Of a stretch of 64,000 bases of DNA, positions 1-8,673 are shown piece after piece. Numbering within the stretch: position 1 is the first letter of the stretch; each line of letters begins with the position of its first letter. The DNA lies in NCBI GenBank assembly GCA_000828075.3, contig JXCB02000039.1:594612-658611 (forward strand), written 5' to 3'. This stretch comes from Tolypothrix campylonemoides VB511288. GTDB taxonomy: Bacteria; Cyanobacteriota; Cyanobacteriia; Cyanobacteriales; Nostocaceae. The translations under genes and the position numbers were made by a program. Under the pieces are notes generated by a model, which was not told the origin of the DNA, searched no databases, and saw nothing but the letters and a program-made list of their open reading frames with translations.

Positions 1-138
1 TTTGATAGTGGTTTGTTGAAGACAATTCAGTGGTATCTGAGCAATCTAAGTTGGGTCGAACAAGTCCAATCAGGCACTTATCAAACTTGGATTAAGCAAA
101 ATTATGGAGATAGAAAAGCTAAGAGGGTAGCACAGTGA
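1..138 (+). CDS. rfbB: dTDP-glucose 4,6-dehydratase, C-terminal end (partial)
   Basis: The window opens inside a gene. The 45 visible codons run in frame from base 1 to a TGA at 136-138. They read like the end of RfbB-type dehydratases, with a block resembling [19 protein letters not shown] followed by a Tyr-rich tail. The enzyme converts dTDP-glucose to dTDP-4-keto-6-deoxyglucose in the cytoplasm. Its stop overlaps the GTG start of the 3,5-epimerase gene, so the two are translationally coupled. The call rests on this short tail plus the rfbC, rfbD and rfbA genes that follow; catalytic residues lie outside the window. Confidence 0.8.
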   Translation, partial: FDSGLLKTIQWYLSNLSWVEQVQSGTYQTWIKQNYGDRKAKRVAQ

Positions 139-680
139 AGATTATACAGACTAAAATTCCCGATGTACTCCTAATTGAACCGCAAATTTTTGAAGATGAG
201 CGTGGTTTTTTCTACGAAAGTTATACTGAGCGAGTTTTTCGAGAAAAGGCAAATATTGTGGATCACTTCGTGCAAGACAATCATTCTCGCTCAGCTAAGA
301 ATGTACTACGCGGTCTGCACTATCAAATCAAGCAACCTCAAGGCAAATTGGTGAGAATTGTGGTTGGTGAAGTTTTTGATGTGGCTGTGGACTTGCGAGC
401 TAGTTCTAGGTATTTCGGTCAATGGGTCAGCGTTCATTTGAACGCCAAAAACAAGCAGCAAATCTGGATACCAGCAGGATTTGCTCACGGTTACTTAGTG
501 CTTTCAGAATATGCTGAGGTTCTGTACAAAAATACAGACTACTATGCCCCAGAGTATCAACGTAGTCTCATGTGGAACGACCTTGATTTGGCGATCGCTT
601 GGCCTATCGAAGTAGAACCCATTCTCTCGGCTAAAGATCGGGCGGGTAAGCGACTAAAGGAGGCGGAGGTGTTTGCATGA
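135..680 (+). CDS. rfbC: dTDP-4-dehydrorhamnose 3,5-epimerase
   Basis: This 181-residue protein has the usual RmlC length and cupin layout: an N-terminal [16 protein letters not shown] block, the ...[15 protein letters not shown] segment with the family His, and [15 protein letters not shown] with the second conserved His. It epimerises dTDP-4-keto-6-deoxyglucose at C3 and C5 to dTDP-4-keto-L-rhamnose. The GTG start at 135 overlaps the stop of the preceding dehydratase, and the 3' end overlaps rfbD by four bases (ATGA). It therefore sits inside a tightly coupled rhamnose operon. Nothing unusual is seen in the protein. Confidence 0.95.
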   Translation: MKIIQTKIPDVLLIEPQIFEDERGFFYESYTERVFREKANIVDHFVQDNHSRSAKNVLRGLHYQIKQPQGKLVRIVVGEVFDVAVDLRASSRYFGQWVSVHLNAKNKQQIWIPAGFAHGYLVLSEYAEVLYKNTDYYAPEYQRSLMWNDLDLAIAWPIEVEPILSAKDRAGKRLKEAEVFA

Positions 681-1639
681 TCAGAGTACTACTCACAGGT
701 ATCACTGGTCAGGTTGGTTGGGAACTGCAACGAACTTTGATGACTCTTGGTGAAGTCGTTCCAGCCGGACGTAAAGTCTCCTCCGCTGGTCTGCGTATGG
801 ATTTGTCTCAGCCCGACACTATTCGCTATGTGATTCGTGAAGTTAAGCCTAACTTAATTATTAATGCAGCTGCATATACTGCAGTCGATAAGGCTGAGGC
901 AGAGCCTGAATTGGCAATGGCTGTCAATGGAACTGCACCCGGTGTGATTGCAGAAGAAGCCAAGTTGCTAGGTGCAGGAGTCATTCATTATTCAACGGAT
1001 TATGTGTTTAACGGCAATCAATCAACGCCTTACACAGAGCAAGATGAGCCTGACCCACAAAATATTTACGGCAAAACAAAACTAGCTGGTGAAAAGGCAA
1101 TTCAAGCAATCGGTGTACCCTATTTAATCCTGAGAACGAGTTGGGTCTATGGCTTAAGAGGTAAAAACTTTCTGCTGACGATGCTGAAATTAGCGCAGGA
1201 GCGTCAAGAGTTAAGAGTTGTTGATGACCAAGTGGGAGCCCCAAGTTGGAGCCGATTAATTGCGGAATCTACAGCACAAATCTTGTCTCAAGGAACACAG
1301 GATATGACTGTTTTTTTGAACAGTAACAGTGGTATATACCATCTAACCGCTACTGGTCAGACTAGTTGGTATGGCTTTGCAAAAGCTATCTTTGAGAATA
1401 TCTCCAACTCTTCTCACCACAAGCTAAAAAACTTGGTAGCAATTCCTTCAAAAGAGTATATTACTCCTGCCAAAAGACCCGCTTATTCCTCATTAGATAC
1501 TCATAAAATATCTAATACATTTGGGTTATGTCTACCTAGCTGGCAAGTAAATTTAGAGCTATTACTTGGAGCAGAAAGTTCAGATAATTTACAAGAAATG
1601 GTAATTTCAAAACCTATTTCCTTCATTAGCTATGCCTAA
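677..1639 (+). CDS. rfbD: dTDP-4-dehydrorhamnose reductase
   Basis: The 320-residue RmlD-type SDR reduces dTDP-4-keto-L-rhamnose to dTDP-L-rhamnose. It has the N-terminal nucleotide-binding motif GITGQVGWEL, the NAAAYTAVDKAE segment, the STDYVFNG substrate loop and the active-site YGKTKLAGE (YxxxK). It overlaps rfbC by ATGA. The last 15-20 residues after the normal RmlD end are polar and look unconserved. That tail sits next to a glycosyltransferase remnant, so the 3' end may have been rebuilt by recombination. The core assignment is secure. Confidence 0.94.
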   Translation: MIRVLLTGITGQVGWELQRTLMTLGEVVPAGRKVSSAGLRMDLSQPDTIRYVIREVKPNLIINAAAYTAVDKAEAEPELAMAVNGTAPGVIAEEAKLLGAGVIHYSTDYVFNGNQSTPYTEQDEPDPQNIYGKTKLAGEKAIQAIGVPYLILRTSWVYGLRGKNFLLTMLKLAQERQELRVVDDQVGAPSWSRLIAESTAQILSQGTQDMTVFLNSNSGIYHLTATGQTSWYGFAKAIFENISNSSHHKLKNLVAIPSKEYITPAKRPAYSSLDTHKISNTFGLCLPSWQVNLELLLGAESSDNLQEMVISKPISFISYA

Positions 1640-1760
1640 AGAAAACATCATTATTCCTAACTCTAACCATGCGTCATACCTTGAAAAGCGCATTTTAAGT
1701 ATCTTAGATCAAACCCATCAGGACTTTGGGATTATTTACAATCTGAGGAATTCACCATGA
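1632..1760 (+). pseudogene. N-terminal remnant of a family 2 glycosyltransferase
   Basis: A 42-codon frame starts at ATG 1632, inside the end of rfbD, and ends at a TGA overlapping the rfbA start. Its peptide contains [20 protein letters not shown] followed by [11 protein letters not shown]. This matches the start of GT2 glycosyltransferases, whose typical text is VSVIIPNYNHASYLE...SILDQTYQDFEII. Everything after that, including the DXD region, is gone. I read it as a residue of a glycosyltransferase gene deleted between rfbD and rfbA; a short translated coupling peptide cannot be excluded. Confidence 0.65.
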
Positions 1761-2695
1761 AAGGCATTATTCTATCTGGCGGTTCTGGCACCCGGCTTTA
1801 CCCTCTAACCCAAGTGGTTAGCAAACAGTTAATACCTGTCTACGATAAGCCGATGATCTACTATCCCTTGTCCACTTTAATGTTGGCTGGAATTCGTGAG
1901 ATCCTCATCATCTCTACACCCGCCCACTTGCCGCTGTTCCAGCAACTTTTGCAGGATGGTAGCCAGTGGGGTCTCAAGTTTAGCTATGTGGAGCAACCGA
2001 AACCTGAAGGCTTAGCACAAGCTTTCATCTTGGGCAAAGATTTTATCGCTAACGACCCTGTATGCCTAATTTTGGGCGATAACCTTTTCTATGGACATGG
2101 TCTGGTTGAGGTGCTAGCTCGTGCAGCTAAGTTACGTGAAGGCGCACTTATCTTTGGTTACCAAGTAGCTGAGCCGCAGCACTTTGGAGTGGTTGAATTT
2201 GATGCAACAGGGCAGGTAGTGAGTCTAGAGGAAAAGCCCAGCATTCCTAAGTCTAATTATGCTGTGCCTGGTATTTATTTCTACGATTCTCAGGTTGCTG
2301 AAATTGCTGCTACTCTCAAACCCTCAGCCCGTAATGAGCTAGAAATCACCAATTTGAACCAGGTTTATCTCCATCAGGGGCAACTGAGAGTCGAGCTTTT
2401 AGGTCGAGGCCACGCTTGGTTGGATACGGGTACTCATGAATCCCTTCACCAGGCTTCCAGCTTTATTCAAATCCTAGAACAACGACAGGGCTTAAAGATA
2501 GCTTGTATCGAAGAAATTGCCTACCGCCAAGGATATATCAATGCAGAACAACTTTATCAACTTGCTAAACCATTAATAAAAAGCAGTTATGGACGTTACC
2601 TAATGGACATGATAAACTGTGATATCCGTACTCCTCAAGTTCAGCAGAGCAATTTGATTGCATTAGCCAATGGCTTAAAGCAGAAATTTGCATAA
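1757..2695 (+). CDS. rfbA: Glucose-1-phosphate thymidylyltransferase
   Basis: This 312-residue RmlA-type nucleotidyltransferase makes dTDP-glucose from dTTP and glucose-1-phosphate, the first step of the dTDP-sugar pathway. The N-terminal signature [11 protein letters not shown] followed by [18 protein letters not shown] is present. So are the ILGDNLFYG metal/nucleotide region, the [19 protein letters not shown] substrate block and the [14 protein letters not shown] segment. A GAGG sequence 11 bases before the ATG is a plausible ribosome site. It closes the rhamnose gene set and also supplies precursor for the dehydratase/oxidoreductase pair at 5.5-8.1 kb. Confidence 0.95.
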   Translation: MKGIILSGGSGTRLYPLTQVVSKQLIPVYDKPMIYYPLSTLMLAGIREILIISTPAHLPLFQQLLQDGSQWGLKFSYVEQPKPEGLAQAFILGKDFIANDPVCLILGDNLFYGHGLVEVLARAAKLREGALIFGYQVAEPQHFGVVEFDATGQVVSLEEKPSIPKSNYAVPGIYFYDSQVAEIAATLKPSARNELEITNLNQVYLHQGQLRVELLGRGHAWLDTGTHESLHQASSFIQILEQRQGLKIACIEEIAYRQGYINAEQLYQLAKPLIKSSYGRYLMDMINCDIRTPQVQQSNLIALANGLKQKFA

Positions 2696-2714
2696 CCTGA
2701 GAGGATAGGACTGC

Positions 2715-2802
2715 CAGTAGATCGAAAAGTTTCCTAGTCGTAACGAGTGGTGCGCCACCTGGGGGGTGCGCTTAAGAGCTTACAAAAGTTTTCGATCTAC
2801 TG
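2715..2802. repeat. Long inverted repeat downstream of rfbA
   Basis: CAGTAGATCGAAAA at 2715-2728 is matched by its perfect inverse TTTTCGATCTACTG at 2789-2802. The 60 bases between them include a second imperfect GC-rich hairpin (GGTGCGCCACC against GGGTGCGC). The structure lies 20 bases past the rfbA stop. It may serve as a transcription end point or be a small foldback element. The stretch from here to 2954 shows no convincing gene. Confidence 0.6.
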
Positions 2803-2954
2803 AGTACAGCCCACCATAAAAAAGGTGCGGAAATCAAGCGGTGATCGCTTCGTCAGTTTGAGTCCTATGATTGGAGTATTGAATTTGACACTTTGCGATA
2901 ACTTTCACAGTTGACTTCTCGCTCCAACGAAAAGGGTGAGCTATAGTATTCCAC

Positions 2955-3838
2955 TCAGCAATGAACGCGCTCCAAACGTTCACTCAAAGCCTTTTTGTCG
3001 GCAAAATCGCTGATTTTGAGACGTTTGCGCTGCAAGATACTAAACCATTGCTCAACCTGGTTCATCCACGAACAATGGACGGGGGGATGATGAAATACAA
3101 AACGCGGGTGTTTGAGTAACCAAGCTTTTACCTTTTTACCCTTGTGTACACTCAGATTATCCAACACCAAATGAATCGTTTTAATTGATTGAGGAATTTC
3201 CTTGTCCAAGTATTCGAGAAAGGCAATAAACTCAACAGGAGCGTTTACGCTCATAAGTCTGACCCCATACTTTGCCTGTACGGGTATCAAACGCAGCAAA
3301 CAAATTCAGCGCTCCTTTACGTTGATATTCATGCTCGACTCTTAAGGGTAATTTTGGCTTGGCTGCCAAAGTCTTGGCTTTGCGTGGTCGGGGCTGTAAA
3401 TTAGTATTCTTTTCAACACACAATACCATTTCATCCTGATTCAATGAGCGAGTGTATAAAGAACTAATTTCTTTTATGGTTTTGACAAATGCTTCATCGC
3501 GTGGAGCTTTTGGTGATAGCCATAAATGATGTCGCGCCCGGTTTTAGTTTATGACTGTTTAAAATGCGTCGAACGGTCGAGGCAGAAATACTACCCACGA
3601 TTTTCGCTGCCATTAACTGACGTGCTAACTCTGTGCAATCCCACTGCGATAACGAACGTTCCCATCATATCGGGTCGCTCGCAAGCTATCTTAACCAGAT
3701 ACAATGCCACCTGAGGGGGAAAAAACCGGGGGTCTTCCCGGTCGCTTGGCATCGTACAGTCCATCGATTCCTTTATCGATAAACCGTCTAGCCCACTTGC
3801 GAATGTGACGTTCTCCCATCCCTACATATTCACTTGTC
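2955..3838 (-). pseudogene. Decayed IS630-family transposase
   Basis: Pieces of one IS630-type transposase lie on the minus strand in several frames. From the 5' end there is a helix-turn-helix piece near 3838-3690 (GERHIRKWARRFIDKGIDGL). A broken middle follows. Next is a frame at 3444-3232 with NLQPRPRKAKTLAAKP and GALNLFAAFDTRTGK. The last frame, 3299-2955, carries IHLVLDNLSVHKGKKVKAWL and HCSWMNQVEQWFSILQRK, that is, the second catalytic Asp and the final acidic region. At least three frameshifts separate the pieces. The first catalytic motif, usually VDEKT, reads VEKNT, so that Asp is also gone. It is dead, and it abuts a truncated devC. Confidence 0.85.
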
Positions 3839-4075
3839 TTGTTGAAAGTGTTGTTGCAAGAAGCATTGCTGTTAGCGGTATTGGGCTACATCCCCGGATT
3901 CCTCATTTCTGTTGGATTTTATGAGGTTGCTTCTGCGGCAACGTTGCTACCTATTGTAATGAAACTGGAACGCGCTGTATTTCTGCTGATTCTCACGTTT
4001 GTGATGTGCAGTGTGTCGGGAGCAATTGCTATGCGAAAACTACAAGCCGCCGACCCCGCTGATATTTTCCAGTAA
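3839..4075 (+). pseudogene. DevC-like ABC permease, C-terminal fragment
   Basis: About 75 codons correspond to the last quarter of a DevC-type permease, ending KLQAADPADIFQ. The full-length DevC at 8674-9840 has a parallel ending (PGFLIS.GFY...ATLLP...AVRKLQAADPADIF), roughly 60% alike by eye. These two are therefore paralogues and not a recent duplicate. Two membrane segments remain. The 5' three quarters is missing exactly where the IS630 remnant begins, so insertion followed by deletion is the likely cause of truncation. Confidence 0.85.
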
Positions 4076-4093
4076 CCTCAACAAGTCAATTAT

Positions 4094-4813
4094 ATGTATA
4101 ATATTTTACTTTACATTACGCCAATCGCCGTTGTTGATAGTATTAACCCGACCGCAACAGCGTTTCAGATTTACCTTCTTAGCACACCAAAACCCGTTGC
4201 TCGTTGTGTAACTTTTATCTTCGGAGTCTTTACAGCGTACTTTACTGCGGGTTTACTATTTACTCTGGGTTTTGGGGGAGTCATTAAGAATGTTATCAAT
4301 AGGGTTGGGGAATTCTTTCATCTGCTTCAGTATGGCAGTGTTGGGGAGTTCATGTATGTGATTCAGTTCATCATCGGCGTTGTGATGATTATCCATGGCT
4401 GCAAGATTGACCAATCGTCTAAAAAGCAAACAACCAGCGAGCCTCCTAAAGTCAAGCGTCCTCGAGTGCTAAAACCAATTAATACTTTTCTGCTGGGACT
4501 TGCTGTTACCTTTTGGGAATCCTCTACAGCGCTACCCTACATTGCTGCGATTCAAACAATTCTTCAAGCCAAGCTCAATTTTCATGAACTCATCGGTGTT
4601 CTACTTTTCTACAATCTGATTTTTGTATTTCCACTGATTGCTTTACTGGGGATTTATATCGTTAATCGAAAAAACAGTTCTGTCTTGATCAACAAGATTG
4701 GTCAAATTATGGAGTCTCCTAAGATTGACCAAATCCTTCTGATAGGGATTGGTCTTTTTCTGGTAATTGATTGCTTTACACGGGGCACTAACTTTGGCTG
4801 GAGAATAGAATAA
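4094..4813 (+). CDS. GAP/Sap family membrane protein (LysE-like)
   Basis: The 239-residue integral membrane protein has about six hydrophobic segments in two groups of three. They are separated by a basic, proline-rich cytoplasmic loop at about residues 112-130. The start MYNILLYITPIAVVDSINPTA, with its conserved D-S-x-N-P, resembles the GAP (Sap, sulfolipid-addressing) group of the LysE superfamily. In mycobacteria, proteins of this group help place glycolipids at the surface. It sits between a devC tail and a devA head, so it was probably part of a glycolipid export operon. Whether it still works without those partners is unknown; the frame itself is intact. Confidence 0.7.
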   Translation: MYNILLYITPIAVVDSINPTATAFQIYLLSTPKPVARCVTFIFGVFTAYFTAGLLFTLGFGGVIKNVINRVGEFFHLLQYGSVGEFMYVIQFIIGVVMIIHGCKIDQSSKKQTTSEPPKVKRPRVLKPINTFLLGLAVTFWESSTALPYIAAIQTILQAKLNFHELIGVLLFYNLIFVFPLIALLGIYIVNRKNSSVLINKIGQIMESPKIDQILLIGIGLFLVIDCFTRGTNFGWRIE

Positions 4814-4865
4814 CTCAATTTTGAACAACTCAAGCAAGAGTGTCAATCTGATAACTTCAACCTGT

Positions 4866-5090
4866 ATGGAAACCCTCAATTTCCCTAACTCTAACCGATC
4901 CCTGACCACTGAACCTGTCATCTGTGTTCGCAACCTAAACCATTACTTTGGTGACGGTGTGCTTCGCAAACAAGTATTATTCGACATTAACTTGAAGATT
5001 AACTCCAGCGAAATTGTGATTATGACTGGTCCTTCAGGTTCAGGAAAAACCACCCTGTTGACACTAATGGGTGGACTGCACTCAGAATGA
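4866..5090 (+). pseudogene. DevA-like ABC ATPase, N-terminal fragment
   Basis: The frame starts METLNFPNSN and carries the typical DevA opening (VICVRNLNHYFGDGVLRKQV) and Walker A (GPSGSGKTTLLTL). It runs only to GGLHSE before a stop. The Q-loop, signature motif and Walker B are absent, so no ATPase can be made. An upstream in-frame start at 4821 is possible, but the ATG at 4866 fits DevA proteins better. With the devC tail at 3839 it marks a former devC-GAP-devA gene order that has lost both ends. Confidence 0.85.
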
Positions 5091-5507
5091 CAAACATATT
5101 TTTCAAAAATTAGGATGCTCCCGTTTCTCTAGATCATTACATAGTTCAGTTTTTCTGCACTGGTCTATTTATTATTGAGGTTTTTAGTAATATGGCTCTT
5201 TTTTGTTGAAACGAAGGGTCACTGATACGAGTAGCGCCGCTACAGTCACTAAATTGAAAGTTTTTGTAAGTTGATGAAAAAATCAGGCTTGCAGGCGACG
5301 TTTTTTAGGCTGACGATAGCGTTGTGCGGAACGGAGTTGCCGTTACGGACAATCGCAAGCACTTGGAGAAGAACTTACCTATAACAGAATTTCTCGAAAA
5401 CCTTTCTCGAAAACCAAATTCAATAGGATTTTTTAGTCCCCTAAAATTCCTATTGAACAATTCAAATATCATTCATTGGAACACAGTTTCATAAAAGGAG
5501 TAAGCTC
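5091..5507. other. Gene-free gap with a strong hairpin
   Basis: No coding remnant is convincing in this 417-base stretch. TTCAATAGGA (5419-5428) pairs with TCCTATTGAA (5448-5457). The inner TTTTAG/CTAAAA pairs too, giving a nearly perfect stem of about 17 bp closed by a TCCC loop. It ends 50 bases before the dehydratase start. It could terminate read-through from the rfb/dev side or act as a 5' leader structure. A direct repeat of TTTCTCGAAAACC lies just upstream at about 5389-5414. Confidence 0.5.
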
Positions 5508-6926
5508 ATGGAAAAGCATCAAGGCTCGCTTTTTCTTCAATCAGCACTAACATTGGAAAACAAATTTAATGATTTAGAGCAAGTTTTAGAATGGATTGAA
5601 TTGAAAAAGAAAGAAACAAATATAAATATTCAGCAGATAGAAATTAATGAATTAAAAGATTGGTACATTCCAGAAGATACAGGAAACCTTGTTCATAAAA
5701 GTGGCAAATTTTTTTCAATAGAAGGAATTAATGTAAAAACTAATTGGGGATTTATAAAAGAGTGGGAACAGCCCATCATCAATCAACCTGAAGTTGGAAT
5801 TCTTGGAATTATTTGTAAAAGATTCAATGGAAATTTATACTTTCTCCTTCAAGCTAAAATCGAACCTGGTAACATAAATTTTGTTCAACTATCACCAACT
5901 GTTCAAGCTACAAAAAGCAATTTTTCTCAGGTTCATAAAGGAAAGAAGCCACTCTATATTGAGTATTTTCTCAGTCAAAAAGGAGTAAAAGTATTAGTAG
6001 ACCAGTTACAATCTGAGCAGGGAGCAAGGTTCTTAAAAAAACGAAACCGAAATATCATTATTGAAATTGAAGACAACATCGATGTTCATCCTAATTTTTG
6101 TTGGCTGACTCTAGCCCAAATCAAAAAATTGTTACTTTATGATAACGTAATCAATATGGATACAAGAACAGTAATTTCTTGTATTTGCTATTGTATTAAT
6201 ACAGAAATTGAATTGCAGCATTTTTTAAAAGATGGAATTGTAAAAACCTTGAATAAAGAGTTTTTATATTCAGCAATTGACACTAAAAATGCATTGCATT
6301 CAATAAAGTCAATCATTTCTTGGTTTACAAATCTTAAATCATCTTTTGAGCTTTGGGTTAAATCCATACCGCTTAAAAATGTCAAACACTGGTATCGGGA
6401 TGAATATTCTATTTATCACAAAGAGCGTAAATATTTTTCAGTTATTGCTGTCAATGTAATTATCGGAAATCGAGAAGTAAAAAGCTGGGATCAACCGCTT
6501 TTAAAAGTAGACCATGTGGGAATAATTGCCTTTATCATCAAAAAAATAAATGGAGTTTATCACTTTTTGGTGCAGGCAAAGCTTGAAGCCGGAAATTTTG
6601 ACATCATAGAATTGGCTCCATCAGTACAGTGTATTGCTGATAATTATATACATAGTTCTAAAGAAGAAAAACCAGCTTTTTTGGATTTTGTATTGAATGT
6701 AGATAGCTCAAAAATTAAATACGATACTTATCAATCTGAAGAAGGAGGAAGATTTTATAAAGAGCAAAATCGTAACATGATTATTGAAGTAGGAGATGAA
6801 TTTTCAACTGAAGTTCCAGAGCAGTACATTTGGATGACATTAAATCAAATGATTACATTGGTTCAATTTAATAATTACTTCAATGTTGAAGCTCGCAGCT
6901 TAATGTCAACTATTAGCTTTGCTTGA
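5508..6926 (+). CDS. NDP-hexose 2,3-dehydratase family protein
   Basis: The 472-residue protein is an EvaA/TylX-type 2,3-dehydratase made of two similar halves. Half one, about residues 55-215, carries VGILGIICKRFNGNLYFLLQ, AKIEPGN and QLSPTVQAT. Half two, about 290-470, carries VGIIAFIIKKINGVYHFLVQ, AKLEAGN and ELAPSVQC. Both end in a GxRFxKxxNRNxIIE block. Such enzymes remove water across C2-C3 of dTDP-4-keto-6-deoxyglucose, the entry to 2,6-dideoxysugars. AAAGGAG lies nine bases before the ATG. The gene is clearly AT-richer than the rfb genes, which suggests transfer. The Gfo/Idh-type partner follows. Confidence 0.88.
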   Translation: MEKHQGSLFLQSALTLENKFNDLEQVLEWIELKKKETNINIQQIEINELKDWYIPEDTGNLVHKSGKFFSIEGINVKTNWGFIKEWEQPIINQPEVGILGIICKRFNGNLYFLLQAKIEPGNINFVQLSPTVQATKSNFSQVHKGKKPLYIEYFLSQKGVKVLVDQLQSEQGARFLKKRNRNIIIEIEDNIDVHPNFCWLTLAQIKKLLLYDNVINMDTRTVISCICYCINTEIELQHFLKDGIVKTLNKEFLYSAIDTKNALHSIKSIISWFTNLKSSFELWVKSIPLKNVKHWYRDEYSIYHKERKYFSVIAVNVIIGNREVKSWDQPLLKVDHVGIIAFIIKKINGVYHFLVQAKLEAGNFDIIELAPSVQCIADNYIHSSKEEKPAFLDFVLNVDSSKIKYDTYQSEEGGRFYKEQNRNMIIEVGDEFSTEVPEQYIWMTLNQMITLVQFNNYFNVEARSLMSTISFA

Positions 6927-7161
6927 GTATTCATAAAAAATAGTATCTATCGCTCTTTTATCACTTTGGTGAGATAAAAATCAAACGGAAAATCTGAAAC
7001 CCAAACACTATTAGGCATCTGGGCTTTCATTTTTCACACAAAACCCGAAATATTAATTCTTACGTCAACCCTTGCTGCAAAAGGGTTACAGGATATTCTA
7101 TGGAGATAGTGATGAAAGAGCGATACATACAGCTAAAAATTTACAATTCTTAAGAAGGAAT

Positions 7162-8124
7162 ATGAACAAGATCAGAATAGGTGTAATGGGTTGTGCAAAT
7201 ATTGCTGAACGATATATGATTCCAGCCATAAATGCATTGGAAGAATTTAAATTAGTAGCAGTAGCAAGTAGAACCCAAGAGACAGCCCAAAAGTTTGCCG
7301 AAAAATTCAACTGTGAAGCAATTGTGGGTTATCAGAGTTTGCTGGAGCGGGAAGATATTGATGCTATTTATTTACCACTTCCAACAGGTTTACACAATGA
7401 ATGGATAAACAAAAGCCTCGATGCAGGAAAGCACATTTTGGCTGAAAAATCTCTGGGAATAGATTTCCATTCAACGAAAGCAATGGTAGAAAAAGCTCAA
7501 GAAAAAAAATTATTACTAATGGAGAATTTTCAATTTCAATATCATTCACAACATAATTATGTTAAGAAATTATTGACAAGCGGAGAAATCGGTGAAATGC
7601 GTTCTTTTAGAGCATCTTTTGGGTTTCCTCCTTTGGCATGGAACAATTTTCGTTACAATGCTGAGCTAGGTGGAGGTAGCTTATTGGATGCAGGAAGCTA
7701 TATGTTGAAAGTCAGTCAGTTTTTCTTAGGGAGTGACTTAGAAGTTAAAGCAGCTGATCTAGTTTACGATGAAGAATTAAAGGTGGACTTATACGGGACA
7801 GCCTACTTAACAAATGGTAAACTAAGTTCGCAAGTAGCTTGGGGATTTGATAATTTTTATCAGTGTAATTATGAAATTTGGGGAAGTAAAGGAAAACTAT
7901 CTTGCGAAAGAGCCTATTCGGCACCTCCTGGATTTTCTCCTAAAATTATTATTGAAAAGCAAGGTTTAAGAACTGAAATTTTACTTGATTCTGATAATCA
8001 TTTTGAAAATATTTTAAAATATTTTAGACATTCTATTCTCGAACAAAAATATGAGCATCATTTTAAAGAAATTTTAACCCAAGCGAGATTAATTGAACAA
8101 GTAAAACTAAAAACTAGTCTCTAG
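7162..8124 (+). CDS. Gfo/Idh/MocA family oxidoreductase (probable deoxysugar 3-ketoreductase)
   Basis: Starting at 7162 (AAGAAGGAAT then ATG), the protein has 320 residues and opens with the Rossmann segment MNKIRIGVMGCANIAERYMI. An earlier in-frame start at 7072 would add 30 unlikely residues. The family EKS motif (HILAEKSLGID, normally EKP) and GGGSLLDAGSYMLK are present. In deoxysugar pathways, Gfo/Idh enzymes such as KijD10 reduce the 3-keto product of a 2,3-dehydratase. The neighbour at 5508 is such a dehydratase and shares the low GC, so I infer a two-step dTDP-4-keto-2,6-dideoxyhexose module. The exact sugar cannot be read from sequence. Confidence 0.8.
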   Translation: MNKIRIGVMGCANIAERYMIPAINALEEFKLVAVASRTQETAQKFAEKFNCEAIVGYQSLLEREDIDAIYLPLPTGLHNEWINKSLDAGKHILAEKSLGIDFHSTKAMVEKAQEKKLLLMENFQFQYHSQHNYVKKLLTSGEIGEMRSFRASFGFPPLAWNNFRYNAELGGGSLLDAGSYMLKVSQFFLGSDLEVKAADLVYDEELKVDLYGTAYLTNGKLSSQVAWGFDNFYQCNYEIWGSKGKLSCERAYSAPPGFSPKIIIEKQGLRTEILLDSDNHFENILKYFRHSILEQKYEHHFKEILTQARLIEQVKLKTSL

Positions 8125-8130
8125 TTTTAG
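8107..8130 (+). terminator. Hairpin over the stop codon of the Gfo/Idh gene
   Basis: CTAAAA-ACTAG at 8107-8117 pairs with CTAGTTTTAG at 8121-8130 around a three-base loop. It covers the stop codon. There is no clean T-run after it, so it is only a possible terminator. Confidence 0.4.
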
Positions 8131-8150
8131 AGCCTATTTATAAAGTCGCT

Positions 8151-8316
8151 TGTCATCCTGAGCGCGCAGTATAACGAAGGATCTCAGAGTACGGCTAAAA
8201 ACTGAGATGCTGAGTTGCTTTGGGACACCCTACGCGTAAGTCCTTACGAACAGGCTGCGCCAACACGAAGCGTGCGCTTTGCGCTTACGTTCCGCAAAGC
8301 TCCACTCAGCATGACA
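8151..8316. mobile_element. Short foldback element (MITE-like)
   Basis: TGTCATCCTGAG at 8151-8162 is answered by CTCAGCATGACA at 8305-8316, 11 of 12 positions in inverse. The 166-bp unit between holds further palindromes rich in GCG. It has no coding capacity. This fills the left half of the 550-base gap between the oxidoreductase and devC. Confidence 0.55.
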
Positions 8317-8400
8317 TTCAGCTTACTTTATCAATAACTCTTTTTTAAAAAAACAGAATACTTTTTCATTCATGGTGGAGAGCACCCATCAGCTTAAAAG

Positions 8401-8628
8401 AGCAGGGTAAGCGCATCTAAATTAGTCTTGACAAAAACTTTGGTCAGTGTAGTGAACAAAGAATCAAGATTTTTCGTTTGATTGATTTTCCAAAGGTAAG
8501 AGTGATTGCCCAAAGGGTACAGCCTGGGCGTGATCGCCTAAAGTATATCCATAAGCAAGGGTTAATGAAATTGGTTTTGACTTATTGATACTAAGGCGTT
8601 CTTATTGACAAAGTATGCTTACCCTGCT
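8401..8628. mobile_element. MITE with 12-bp inverted ends and 6-bp target duplication
   Basis: AGCAGGGTAAGC (8401-8412) and its perfect inverse GCTTACCCTGCT (8617-8628) bound a 228-bp unit without an ORF. TAAAAG flanks it directly on both sides (8395-8400 and 8629-8634), as expected of a target-site duplication. It lies 45 bp downstream of the devC stop, where devA is usually found in devBCA operons. Confidence 0.7.
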
Positions 8629-8673
8629 TAAAAGAGCGATAATTACCAGATTTCGTTGGGGTACGTTCAAACC

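Noticed and set aside
2955..3838. IS630 transposase considered as an active element
   Set aside because: Several frameshifts break it, the first catalytic Asp motif is altered, and no pair of terminal repeats brackets it clearly; the inverted repeat at 2715-2802 is local to one side.
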